DNA from: Oscillospiraceae bacterium | GTDB taxonomy: Bacteria > Bacillota > Clostridia > TANB77 > CAG-508 | Direction: 5' to 3' | Length of the DNA stretch: 64,000 bases | Assembly (NCBI GenBank): GCA_009778695.1 | Contig: WRFS01000001.1 | Coordinates: 37,765-101,764 of the forward strand | Shown here: positions 9,161-16,948 of the stretch, piece by piece | Position numbering within the stretch: the first letter of the stretch is position 1 | How the letters are laid out: each line of letters opens with the position of its first letter | Made by a program: the position numbers and the translations under genes | Notes under the pieces: generated by a model | Told to the model about the DNA's origin: nothing | Seen by the model: the letters and a program-made list of their open reading frames with translations, nothing else | The model's database searches: none

Positions 9161-9245
9161 TTATATACAATTTTTTTGTATTTGTCAAATAATTTTTTAT
9201 TTTTTTTAAATGTCAATTTTGCAAAAAACTTATACCAAATTTATG

Positions 9246-9274
9246 TTGAAAAAACGTAAATTAGAGTATATAAT
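9246..9274 (+). promoter_or_regulatory. serS promoter
   Basis: TTGAAA at 9246-9251, a 17-base spacer and TATAAT at 9269-9274, about 30 bases before the serS start. No T-box leader is visible. Confidence 0.6.
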
Positions 9275-9304
9275 ATAACAAACGTTATGAAAGGAAGAAA
9301 ATAC

Positions 9305-10573
9305 ATGTTAGATATAAAGTATATTAGAGAAAATGCGGAGTTACTAAAAAAGACCGCTGAGCAAAAACAAATCGAAGTAGATATTGATAGGTTAGTAGAC
9401 TTGGATAAAAATATGAAGGAAAAGCAAGCTGCAATTGAAAAAATGCGTACAGAAAGAAACACCTTGTCGGCTGAAATTCCAACGTTACAAGGAGATTCAA
9501 AAGAAGAAAAAGTAAAATTTGTTAGAAATTTAAAAGAAGACCTTAGTAAATTAGAAGCAGAATTAAAACCAATTGAGGAAGAATTCAAAAACCTAATGTT
9601 AAGAGTTCCAAATCCTACTTTACCAGAAGTGCCATATGGAAAATCTGATGAAGATAATGTTGAAATTAGAAAAGTTGGAGAAATTAGAGAGTTTAGTTTC
9701 ACACCTAAAGCACATTATGAATTAGGTGAAACACTAGATTTAATGGACTTTACGCATGCGTCTAAAATTGCAGGTTCAAGAACGTATTATTTAAAAAATG
9801 ATGCCGTTTTATTAGAGATGGCTATATGTAGATATGTTTTAGATAAGCTTGTTTCAAAAGGATTTACTCCAATGAGTGTTCCAGTAATGGTTAAAGACAT
9901 TGCAATGAGTGGAACTGGATATTTTCCATTGGGAAAAGAGCAAGCCTATGAAATAGGAGAAGATGGACTATATTTAGTTGGAACATCAGAAGTGTCTTTG
10001 GTTTCATACCATAATGGAGAGGTTGTAGATGTTAAGGACAAGCCTATATTATATGCAGGTTATTCAAACTGTTTTAGAAGAGAAGCGGGAACATACGGCA
10101 AAGATACAAAAGGATTGTATAGAGTGCATCAATTTACAAAAATTGAGCAAGTTGTTATTTGCAAGGCGGATTTAGATGAACAATACAAATTGCATGATTT
10201 TCTTTTAAATAATTCAGAAGAAATTTTACAGGAACTGGGAATACCTTATAGAGTTGTTAAAGTTTGCACAGGAGATATAGGACAAGGTCAAGTTAGAAAA
10301 CATGATATTGAAGCCTGGATGCCAAGCAGAAACGCATATTCAGAAACACATTCATGCTCATCTTTCAATGATTTTCAAGCTAGACGCTCTAATATAAGGT
10401 ACAAAGATGAAAACGGAGAACTTAAATTTGCATATACCTTGAACAATACGGCAATTGCTTCTCCAAGAATTTTAATTCCAATATTGGAGAATTATCAAAA
10501 TGAAGATGGAAGTGTAAATATACCAGAGGCACTAGTGCCTTATATGGGCGGAAAGACGTTAATAGGGAAATAA
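9305..10573 (+). CDS. serS: Serine-tRNA ligase
   Basis: 422 aa, the usual length. An N-terminal coiled-coil tRNA-binding arm (about residues 27-100, K/E-rich heptads) is followed by the class II catalytic core. Motif 2 (FRREAGTYGKDTKGLYRVHQF) and motif 3 near the C-terminus (NNTAIASPRILIPILENYQ) are present. It charges tRNA-Ser in the cytoplasm. The ATG at 9305 is preferred to that at 9287, because GGAAG lies between them and the usual SerRS N-terminus is MLDIKYIREN. Transcribed alone from its own promoter. No in-frame CGG. Confidence 0.95.
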   Translation: MLDIKYIRENAELLKKTAEQKQIEVDIDRLVDLDKNMKEKQAAIEKMRTERNTLSAEIPTLQGDSKEEKVKFVRNLKEDLSKLEAELKPIEEEFKNLMLRVPNPTLPEVPYGKSDEDNVEIRKVGEIREFSFTPKAHYELGETLDLMDFTHASKIAGSRTYYLKNDAVLLEMAICRYVLDKLVSKGFTPMSVPVMVKDIAMSGTGYFPLGKEQAYEIGEDGLYLVGTSEVSLVSYHNGEVVDVKDKPILYAGYSNCFRREAGTYGKDTKGLYRVHQFTKIEQVVICKADLDEQYKLHDFLLNNSEEILQELGIPYRVVKVCTGDIGQGQVRKHDIEAWMPSRNAYSETHSCSSFNDFQARRSNIRYKDENGELKFAYTLNNTAIASPRILIPILENYQNEDGSVNIPEALVPYMGGKTLIGK

Positions 10574-10580
10574 ATAATAC

Positions 10581-10609
10581 TTGACAATAACAAACTTATG
10601 TTCTATAAT
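10581..10609 (+). promoter_or_regulatory. Consensus promoter of the ORF6N gene
   Basis: A perfect TTGACA at 10581-10586, a 17-base spacer and a perfect TATAAT at 10604-10609. This is the best consensus promoter in the region. Confidence 0.75.
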
Positions 10610-10641
10610 AATATAAAATTCTTAATTAGGGTGTGATATGT

Positions 10642-11562
10642 GTGGAAAAAGAAAATAGTACTGTATCAAGTAATGAAGAATTAATTGTAGAAGAAAATGA
10701 AATAAAAAATATTAAAAGTTTAATATATACAATCAGAGGTAAGCAAGTTATGATTGACAGCGATGTTGCGAGGCTATATGAATATCAAACTAAGAATATC
10801 AATAAAGCTGTAAAAAGAAATATAAAAAGATTTCCAAAAGATTTTTGTTTTCAGTTAACAGATAAAGAGTTTTCAAACTTGAGGTTCCAATTTGGAACCT
10901 CAAGTTTGAAAACAATTGATACATATGGAGGTAGAAGATATTTGCCTTATGTATTTACTGAACAAGGAATTTCAATGTTATCACCATTATTGAATAGTGA
11001 AGTAGCAGTACAAGTTAGTATAAATATAATGCGTGCATTTGTGGAAATGAGAAAATTTATTGCATCAAATACACAAGTTTTTGAAAGGCTGACTAATATA
11101 GAATATAAATTATTAGATTATGATAGGAAATTCGACATAGTTTTTAATGAATTACAAAAAGACGAGAATTTTAAACAAAAAGTATTTTTTGCAGGACAAA
11201 TATACGATGCATATAGTTTAATTATAGATATTATTAAAAGTGCAAATCAAAAAATAGTTATTATAGATAATTACATTGATGACTCTATACTAAAAATGTT
11301 AGTTAAGAAAAACAAAAATGTAGAAGTAGTAATATTTACATCTGACAAAAGTAATATATCAAAATTAGATATACAAAAATTTAATAGAGAATATCCAGTA
11401 TTAAAAGTTGCAAAAACAAATCGATTTCACGATAGATTTATTATAATTGATAGTAAAGAATTATACCATTGTGGTGCATCAATAAAAGACCTAGGTAACA
11501 AATGCTTTGGCATAAATAAGATGGAGGATAAAAATCTTATATACAAAATTCTTAAAGAATAA
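10642..11562 (+). CDS. ORF6N-domain protein with a C-terminal phospholipase D-like region
   Basis: About 306 aa from a GTG at 10642, preceded by TTAGGGTG at good spacing; an upstream GTG at 10633 is the alternative. The N-terminal region has ORF6N/KilA-N features (KQVMIDSDVARLYEYQTKNIN, RFPKDFCFQLT, YGGRRYLPYVFTEQG), which in phage and mobile-element proteins bind DNA. The C-terminal part carries a single H-D-R-F-I-I-I-D motif near residue 262, as in HKD/PLD-type folds. Such proteins are usually phage- or defence-associated, yet this one sits between serS and engB behind a strong promoter. A 22-bp perfect palindrome lies inside the coding region. Confidence 0.75.
   Translation: MEKENSTVSSNEELIVEENEIKNIKSLIYTIRGKQVMIDSDVARLYEYQTKNINKAVKRNIKRFPKDFCFQLTDKEFSNLRFQFGTSSLKTIDTYGGRRYLPYVFTEQGISMLSPLLNSEVAVQVSINIMRAFVEMRKFIASNTQVFERLTNIEYKLLDYDRKFDIVFNELQKDENFKQKVFFAGQIYDAYSLIIDIIKSANQKIVIIDNYIDDSILKMLVKKNKNVEVVIFTSDKSNISKLDIQKFNREYPVLKVAKTNRFHDRFIIIDSKELYHCGASIKDLGNKCFGINKMEDKNLIYKILKE
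10869..10913. repeat. 45-bp near-perfect palindrome inside the ORF6N gene
   Basis: Two 22-bp arms (GTTTTCAAACTTGAGGTTCC... and its exact complement) flank a single T at 10891. It is fully coding (EFSNLRFQFGTSSLKT) and falls in a conserved part of the ORF6N domain. Confidence 0.9.
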
Positions 11563-11580
11563 AACAAGGGAGGGATAATC

Positions 11581-12168
11581 ATGCTAATTCGTAATCCACA
11601 ATTTGAAATTTCTGCAGTTGAACCAAAACAATATCCAAATAAAAACATCCCAGAAATAGTTTTGGTAGGCAAATCAAACGTTGGCAAATCTTCTTTTATT
11701 AATACTTTAATAAATAGAAAAAACCTTGCAAGAACCAGTAGCGAACCAGGGAAAACAAGACAAATCAATTTTTATAACATGGACGACAAGTTCTATTTTG
11801 TGGATTTACCAGGATATGGCTATAGTAAGATGTCTAAAGAATTACAAGAAAAAGCAGGTAAATTTATTGAAGAATATCTGTTTAATAGACCAAACATATC
11901 TTTAATTATTCATATTTTAGATATAAGGCATGACCCAACTAAAGATGATATATTAATGCATAACTACTTAAAATCAACCAACAAGCCATTTGTAATTATT
12001 GCAAATAAAGCAGATAAAATTGCTTCAACTAAAGTGGATTTAGCAGTAGAAAGTATAAGAGAAAAGTTAGGTTTATCAGAAGAAATAAGTATATTACCGT
12101 TTTCGTCAGAAAAGAAAATTTATACTGATGAGGTATGGAATAAACTAGATAATTATTTAAGTATTTAA
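11581..12168 (+). CDS. engB: Ribosome biogenesis GTPase EngB/YsxC
   Basis: 195 aa, the normal length. GTPase motifs run in order: G1 GKSNVGKSS (about residues 30-38), a conserved ARTSSEPGKTRQINFY switch region, G3 DLPGYGYSKM, and G4 NKADK. EngB assists late assembly of the 50S subunit. GGGAGGG precedes the ATG. It follows the ORF6N gene by 18 bases and may be read through from that promoter. No in-frame CGG. Confidence 0.95.
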   Translation: MLIRNPQFEISAVEPKQYPNKNIPEIVLVGKSNVGKSSFINTLINRKNLARTSSEPGKTRQINFYNMDDKFYFVDLPGYGYSKMSKELQEKAGKFIEEYLFNRPNISLIIHILDIRHDPTKDDILMHNYLKSTNKPFVIIANKADKIASTKVDLAVESIREKLGLSEEISILPFSSEKKIYTDEVWNKLDNYLSI

Positions 12169-12201
12169 GTGCAGAATATTACTGTGAGTAGAGTAGCGCG
12201 A

Positions 12202-12280
12202 GTGTAGGTAGTATATTATTTTTAGGAGGATACGAGTGGGAATCACTTGGGGGAGCCTAAAAATAATATACTACCTACAC
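12202..12280. repeat. Long hairpin element 1 (25-bp perfect arms)
   Basis: Arms 12202-12226 and 12256-12280 are perfectly complementary over 25 bp with a 29-base loop. The flanks are TAGAGTAGCGCGA on the left and GGGAGCGGGTTATTC on the right. The flank and loop motifs recur at 47.7 and 47.85 kb with different arm sequences. Confidence 0.85.
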
Positions 12281-12382
12281 GGGAGCGGGTTATTCGCACT
12301 ACGATTGTTGTGTATGCAGAGAACACGTGCGAGAGGCGGGCGTAGCTGGTCTGGCTAATAGGTATTCCTTACTGCAACGCCC

Positions 12383-12647
12383 CTACAATACAAATAAATG
12401 TATCAAAACTAACACAATAGCACCGAGGTATACCCAGTATACCAACAAAAATAGCCGTAAACAAATTTAAACCAATATGAAAATAAAAAGAGCTTCCAAC
12501 TAAATTAATTAAAAAAATAAGCAATCCGCCAAAAACAGAATTAAGAATTATTTTAAAAAGGAACTTAACTGGAACTGTAAATATTTTACCTAAAATAAAC
12601 AAAACACAAATACAAGCTAAAAAAGTGATAATCGCAGTAGAATCCAT
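12383..12647 (-). CDS. bofA: BofA-like protein, read through a +1 shift at CGG
   Basis: The zero frame gives a normal BofA N-terminal part: two membrane segments, then GLLIFLINLVGSS...IGLNLFTAIFVGILGIP. At codon 75 (CGG, 12425-12423) it then continues into an unrelated Cys-rich tail. Skipping the C gives G-A-I-V-L-V-L-I-H-L-F-V-L and a stop. This is the hydrophobic G-(A/V)-I-L-L-L ending of the family, for 87 aa in total. BofA is an integral membrane inhibitor of pro-sigma-K processing in sporulation. The stop codon lies in the TGTAGGGGCG start of a palindromic repeat. Family call firm; the shift is inferred from the match. Confidence 0.85.
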
Positions 12648-12743
12648 ATGAGTCCTCCAATTAGTACATGTTAATATATGTATATGAGTGCTTGTATTAA
12701 AATATGACTAAATAAATGCATTTTAAGAGGTGATTTAAGTAAT

Positions 12744-14694
12744 ATGTTCAATATAAAAGAAGAATTAAAAAAATTACCAAATAAGCCAGGCGTATACATT
12801 ATGCGAGATGTAAACGATAATGTGTTATACGTGGGTAAAGCAGTATCGCTCAAAAATCGAGTAAAGCAATATTTTATGAAAAACAATAAAACCATAAGAA
12901 TAGAGAAAATGGTTTCGTTAATAAGTCGATTTGAGTACATTGTTACAGATACAGAAGCGGAAGCCCTTATCTTAGAATGCAATTTAATAAAAGAACATAG
13001 ACCTAAGTTCAACATTCTTTTAAAAGATGATAAAACATATCCATATATTAAAGTAGATGTGAAAAGTGAATACCCAAATGTATTTATAACAAGAAAAATC
13101 TTAAACGACGGAGCAAAATATTTTGGACCATACACAAATGCGACTATGGCAAAAGAAATGGTAAACTTCATAAAAGAAAAATTTCAAATAAGGCAATGCA
13201 GAAACTTTAAATCTAATACAAGGGCATGTCTTAATTTTCATATAAAGAAATGCTTAGCACCATGTGTTAATGGAATTTCAAAGGAAGAATATAGAGAACT
13301 TATTAACGAAATAATTATGTTATTAGAAGGTAAAACAGATAAAATAGTAAAAAAGTTAAATGAAGATATAAGAAGTGCCTCAGAAAAATTAGAGTTTGAA
13401 AAAGCAGCTGTGTTAAGAGATAGAAAAAATGCAATTCAATCAATAACTGAAAAACAAAAAATGTCAAATATATCAGAAAACGACATAGATGTAATTGGGG
13501 TTTATAAAAATGAATTAGAAATTTGTATAGAGATATTTTTTGTAAGAAACAGTAAAATGATTGGTAGAGAGCATTATTTTTGGGACAATGTTATTGATAT
13601 GCAAGAAGATGAAATAGTTTCAAGCTTTATTAAGCAATACTATATGGAAAAAATTGAGGTTCCAAATAAAATTATGATAAGGCCAGAACTTCAGGAAAAA
13701 GAATTACTTGAAGAATGGCTATGTAGGGGTCGGCGTTCTCGACGACCCGGCGAAGATTGAAGATGCAAGTACGCAACGCACACGTAGTCGAAAAGTAGAA
13801 ATAAGAGTAACAAAAAAAGGCGAAAAACTCAAATTTGTAGAAATGGCAGAAAAAAATGCAAAAATTGCATTGGAAAATAAAGTAAAAGAAAAATACAATA
13901 TATTGCTAGAATTAAAAGAAACCTTAAAATTGGATAAATTTCCAAATAAAATTGAATGTTACGATATCTCAAACATATCTGGAACATTTACTGTTGCTGG
14001 AATGTGTGTTGTGAAAAATGGCGAAATTAGCAAAAGAGATTCACGAAGGTTTAAAATAAGAGGAAAAAATTTTTCGAAGACTCCTCAGAGCTTGTTACTG
14101 AAGCCCAACACAAAGGAGGAGCCTCACGTAATAAAAAGCGTTAAAGAAGGGCAAAATGATGCAAAGTCAATGAACGAAGTTATTACAAGAAGGCTAAAGC
14201 ATTCGATTGGTCGCACTACTCTACATATGGATAATGCGATTTCTGTGTCGACTGCTTTTGGGAAATTACCCAATTTAATTCTAGTAGATGGAGGCATAAT
14301 TCAAATAAATGCAGCAAAACAAGCAATTGGTTCATATGGATTAAATATACCTGTATTTGGGATGGTAAAAGATGATAAACATAAAACAAGAGGTCTTTTA
14401 GATGAAAACAAAAATGAAATAAAACTTTCAGAAAACTTATTTAACTTTATAACAAATTTGCAAGATGAAGTTCATAGAATAGCTATTGAATATCACAAAA
14501 AATTAAGAAATAAAGAGCTAGTAAAATCTGAATTAGATAATATTAAAGGGATTGGAGATTCAAAGAAAAGGTTATTATTAAAGGAGTTTAAAACAATTGA
14601 AAATATTAAAAATGCAAGCGTGACGGAATTGACAAAAACAAAAGGCATAAGTGAAGAATTAGCTAAAAAAATAAATTTGCACTTTTTACAATAA
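12744..14694 (+). CDS. uvrC: UvrC, disturbed by repeat insertion and read through a +1 shift at CGG
   Basis: A GIY-YIG nuclease domain (GVYIMRDVNDNVLYVGKA), a UVR region (KLEFEKAAVLRD, near 210-225) and, in the +1 frame, the second nuclease region (CYDISNISG...ILVDGG) and helix-hairpin-helix motifs (NIKGIGDSKKRLLLKEF). The zero frame stops at 13760. A GTAGGGGTCGGCG...CGACCCGG palindrome was inserted at 13722-13750, and the CGG at 13731 (codon 330) shifts exactly into the downstream frame, for 649 aa. Two further in-frame insertions occur around 14080-14135 and 14200-14265. UvrC makes the dual incisions in nucleotide excision repair. Without the shift this would be a pseudogene in a core repair function. 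Confidence 0.85.
13722..13750. repeat. Palindromic repeat inserted in uvrC
   Basis: TGTAGGGGTCGGCG-TTCT-CGACGACCCGG, the same type as the one in the P-type ATPase at 18241. It lies in the linker between the UvrC N-terminal half and the KVEIRV region. It carries the CGG that fixes the frame. Confidence 0.85.
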
Positions 14695-14753
14695 TGGAGT
14701 ATAATACAAAAAGACGTTTAAGAAAACTTTATGAATAAATTAGGGGGAAAATT

Positions 14754-15132
14754 ATGAATGTAAATATGAGTGGAAATATGAGCGGGAAAAGCTCTGATTT
14801 AGCTTATTATATGAGAAGGGGTGTACCTAAAGAATCTGGAGAGAGAAAGGAATTTGATAAACTTCTGGAAATGTACAAAACCACGAAAAATCTTTCAGAA
14901 CGAGATAGAATAAAGAAAGAACTTGAAAATAGCCCAACATATAAAGCGGAATTTAAGGAATTTAAAGATTATATAAAAAAGAAGCGGAGAAGTAGGAGAA
15001 CAGAGTTTAGAAGGAATGAAAATACAAGAAATACTCAATAATAACAGAGTATTTAGAATGAAAGCAGTAGAATTAATACATAAAATTGAAAAAAATAAAT
15101 CGAGAGATAATGAGGAACATGATGAACGATAG
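14754..15132 (+). CDS. Small charged helical protein of unknown function, +1 shift at CGG
   Basis: Zero frame: 95 aa ending in a run of Arg (KKKRRSRRTEFRR). A +1 shift at codon 78 (CGG, 14985) instead gives G-E-V-G-E-Q-S-L-E-G-M-K-I-Q-E-I-L and a further helical stretch (FRMKAVELIHKIEKNKSRDN), ending with TAG at 15130, 125 aa in total. The shifted reading has ordinary composition, whereas the unshifted tail looks like out-of-frame A/G-rich DNA. I do not recognise the family. It lies between uvrC and the spore protease gene. TAGGGGGAAA precedes the ATG. Confidence 0.6.
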
Positions 15133-15154
15133 AAATTTTTAATATTTTGCATAA

Positions 15155-15199
15155 AAAACGCTTAGTTTCTAAAACTAATTAGAAACTAGGAGGTTTTTT
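15155..15199 (+). promoter_or_regulatory. Terminator-like hairpin containing the gpr Shine-Dalgarno
   Basis: TAGTTTCTA (15163-15171) pairs with TAGAAACTA (15180-15188), and the stem extends outward through AAAAAAC / GTTTTTT. The AGGAGG and the T-run lie in the 3' arm, directly before the ATG at 15200. This is the same layout as at 8057-8100. Confidence 0.6.
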
Positions 15200-16135
15200 A
15201 TGTTTGATTTTAGAACAGATTTGGCTAATGAAAGAAGAGACATGTATAAAAAAGCAAATAACTTAGAAGATGAAATACCTGGCATAGAGGCTGAAGAAAG
15301 AAATAACGGAAGATATGTAAAAGTAACAAAGGTAAAAATTACAACTGATGAAGGTGCTGAAATCTTAGGAAAGCCAGTTGGAAATTATGTAACAATAGAT
15401 ATAAAGTTATTTAATGTTGCAGGTGAGGCTGAAATTCAAACAGCTGCTGAAACAATGGCAGAAGAATTGAAAAGACTAATTAATAATTTCTCGCCAAATA
15501 AAGAAGATGTTCTTGTAGTAGGTTTGGGAAATGCCAATGTAACACCAGATGCACTAGGGTCGAAAGTGGTATCTAAAATTGATGTAACAAGACACTGGTT
15601 CACATATATGCCAGAATTTACAGACGAACATACACGTCCTGTTAGTGCTATTGCACCAGGGGTTTTAGGCACAACGGGTATAGAAACTTTAGAAATTTTA
15701 AAAGGTGTAGTTGATAATGTAAAACCAAAATTATTAATAGTTATAGATGCTTTAGCTTCAAAAAGTATTGAAAGAATAAGCAGTACAATACAAATTTCGG
15801 ACACAGGAATAATACCAGGGGCTGGTGTTGGAAACACAAGAAAAGAATTATCACAAAACACATTAGGTATTCCAGTAATTGCAATAGGGGTGCCGACTGT
15901 TGTAGAAGCGGCAGTTGTGGCAGCTGATGGATTGGATTTTTTTATAGATAAAATGCAACAAGAAGGTAAATCGAACGATTATTTGAATCAGTTAAAAGAA
16001 GAAGATAAGTATCAAATAATGAAAGAAGTATTACTGCCAGGAGATTATAATTTTATTGTTACTCCAAAAGAAATAGATGAGCTTATTATAAATATGACCA
16101 GTGTTATTGCAAGAGGAATAAATATGAGCCTTTAG
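15200..16135 (+). CDS. gpr: Germination protease (A25 family)
   Basis: 311 aa. It begins with the conserved propeptide region F-D-F-R-T-D-L-A-x-E and continues with family blocks VLVVGLGNANVTPDALG, HWFTYMPEFT, APGVLGTTGIE, LLIVIDALASKS and GIIPGAGVGNTRKELS. Gpr degrades small acid-soluble spore proteins during germination. Its presence shows a sporulation programme. Somewhat shorter than the Bacillus enzyme but with all core blocks. No in-frame CGG. Translation may be controlled by the leader hairpin. Confidence 0.93.
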   Translation: MFDFRTDLANERRDMYKKANNLEDEIPGIEAEERNNGRYVKVTKVKITTDEGAEILGKPVGNYVTIDIKLFNVAGEAEIQTAAETMAEELKRLINNFSPNKEDVLVVGLGNANVTPDALGSKVVSKIDVTRHWFTYMPEFTDEHTRPVSAIAPGVLGTTGIETLEILKGVVDNVKPKLLIVIDALASKSIERISSTIQISDTGIIPGAGVGNTRKELSQNTLGIPVIAIGVPTVVEAAVVAADGLDFFIDKMQQEGKSNDYLNQLKEEDKYQIMKEVLLPGDYNFIVTPKEIDELIINMTSVIARGINMSL

Positions 16136-16190
16136 TTGCAATTTATGGCAAAGTATGATAAAATAAAGGGCATGGAGCAGTTATTTATCC

Positions 16191-16217
16191 CCTTTGGATG
16201 TAATATCCGAAGGGGGA
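16191..16217 (+). terminator. Hairpin between gpr and the next gene
   Basis: CCCCTTTGGATGTAATATCCGAAGGGG folds into a strong stem-loop with no long T-run. It may mark the end of the gpr transcript or act as a leader structure of the next gene. Confidence 0.4.
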
Positions 16218-16257
16218 AAGTCTCTCGTTTATTGTGTTATTGTACCAGGAGGAAAAA

Positions 16258-16548
16258 ATGAGCAGAAATTCGTATGATTTGGAATTTTCAGACAATGAAG
16301 GGACACGTAAAGTAACAATTAATTTACCCAAAGGAGGAACCCAAGTTGCAGCGATAGGTGAAAAACATGGTCATCTTGAAGTTACATTGGATGAAGGCAG
16401 TGAAAATTGTGAAGAACATCTCACTTTTGCCGTATGCCGAACAGATAACTGGGTTGAGATAGATAAGTGTCGAGATAACGGATTTATGGTGGTAGGCACA
16501 GTAGGGGTAGATGGAATTTTATACGAGGTGTTTATGAAGAAGAAATGA
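16258..16548 (+). CDS. Small protein of unknown function
   Basis: 96 aa from the ATG at 16258, directly after CAGGAGGAAAAA. Acidic, with no signal peptide or membrane segment. It contains two Cys (NCEEHLTF, KCRDNG) and a beta-rich pattern. I do not recognise it. Codon choice is more GC-rich than in neighbouring genes (GCG, CGT, GCC, CCG), as in the LemA-like gene at 19978 and the small gene at 59869, so it may have arrived from elsewhere. A strong hairpin follows at 16569-16598. Confidence 0.55.
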   Translation: MSRNSYDLEFSDNEGTRKVTINLPKGGTQVAAIGEKHGHLEVTLDEGSENCEEHLTFAVCRTDNWVEIDKCRDNGFMVVGTVGVDGILYEVFMKKK

Positions 16549-16568
16549 GAGATGTTCTTAAAGTAATT

Positions 16569-16598
16569 TAGAAGCAATGGAATTCCATTCCATTGCTT
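16569..16598 (+). terminator. Hairpin after the small unknown gene
   Basis: GAAGCAATGGAAT-TCC-ATTCCATTGCTTC, a 13-bp perfect stem with a 3-4 base loop. It is followed by a T-containing rather than pure-T stretch. Confidence 0.6.
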
Positions 16599-16647
16599 CG
16601 TTACGTTTAACAGTTTTCAGCAAAGTAGCCTCTGGAGCATAGTAGAC

Positions 16648-16755
16648 TTCTTTCGAAACATAAAATGTGATATACTTACAAAAAACAAGTAGGAGTCATT
16701 CTGAGCGTTGCTACAAAGCCTTTCTCACGAAGAATCTTACTAAATGGTAGGTATA
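16648..16755. repeat. About 105-bp dispersed repeat (copy 1)
   Basis: It begins with CTTTCGAAACATAAAATGTG and continues through GTCATTCTGAGCGTTGCTAC to AATCTTACTAAATGGTAGG. An almost identical copy lies in the opposite orientation at about 62750-62850. There it forms part of a larger palindrome. Confidence 0.85.
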
Positions 16756-16765
16756 CAAAATCTAT

Positions 16766-16868
16766 TACATATTGCATATTAAATTTGATTAATCTCGGAC
16801 GAGCAATGCTCGCCCCTACAGTTCTGTTATTTTATGAAATATTACAATTTTGTCATAATTGATGAAAT
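16766..16868. repeat. About 100-bp direct repeat flanking the P-type ATPase (copy 1)
   Basis: It starts TACATATTGCATATTAAATT, contains a CGGACGAGCAATGCTCGCCC palindrome and ends near GATGAAATGAC. A near-identical direct copy is at 19642-19745. A partial inverted copy is at about 19420-19490. The 400-base gap 16549-16948 holds only these repeats and no gene. Confidence 0.85.
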
Positions 16869-16948
16869 GACTCGAACATAGCTCTGTCTTATTGTGCTTT
16901 TTTATTATATGTTGTATAATAATTATATAAAAAAAGGAAAGATGATTC

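Noticed and set aside
8830..9304. T-box leader for serS
   Set aside because: No T-box core sequence or specifier arrangement is visible, and a good promoter lies only about 30 bases before the gene. The same holds for hisS.
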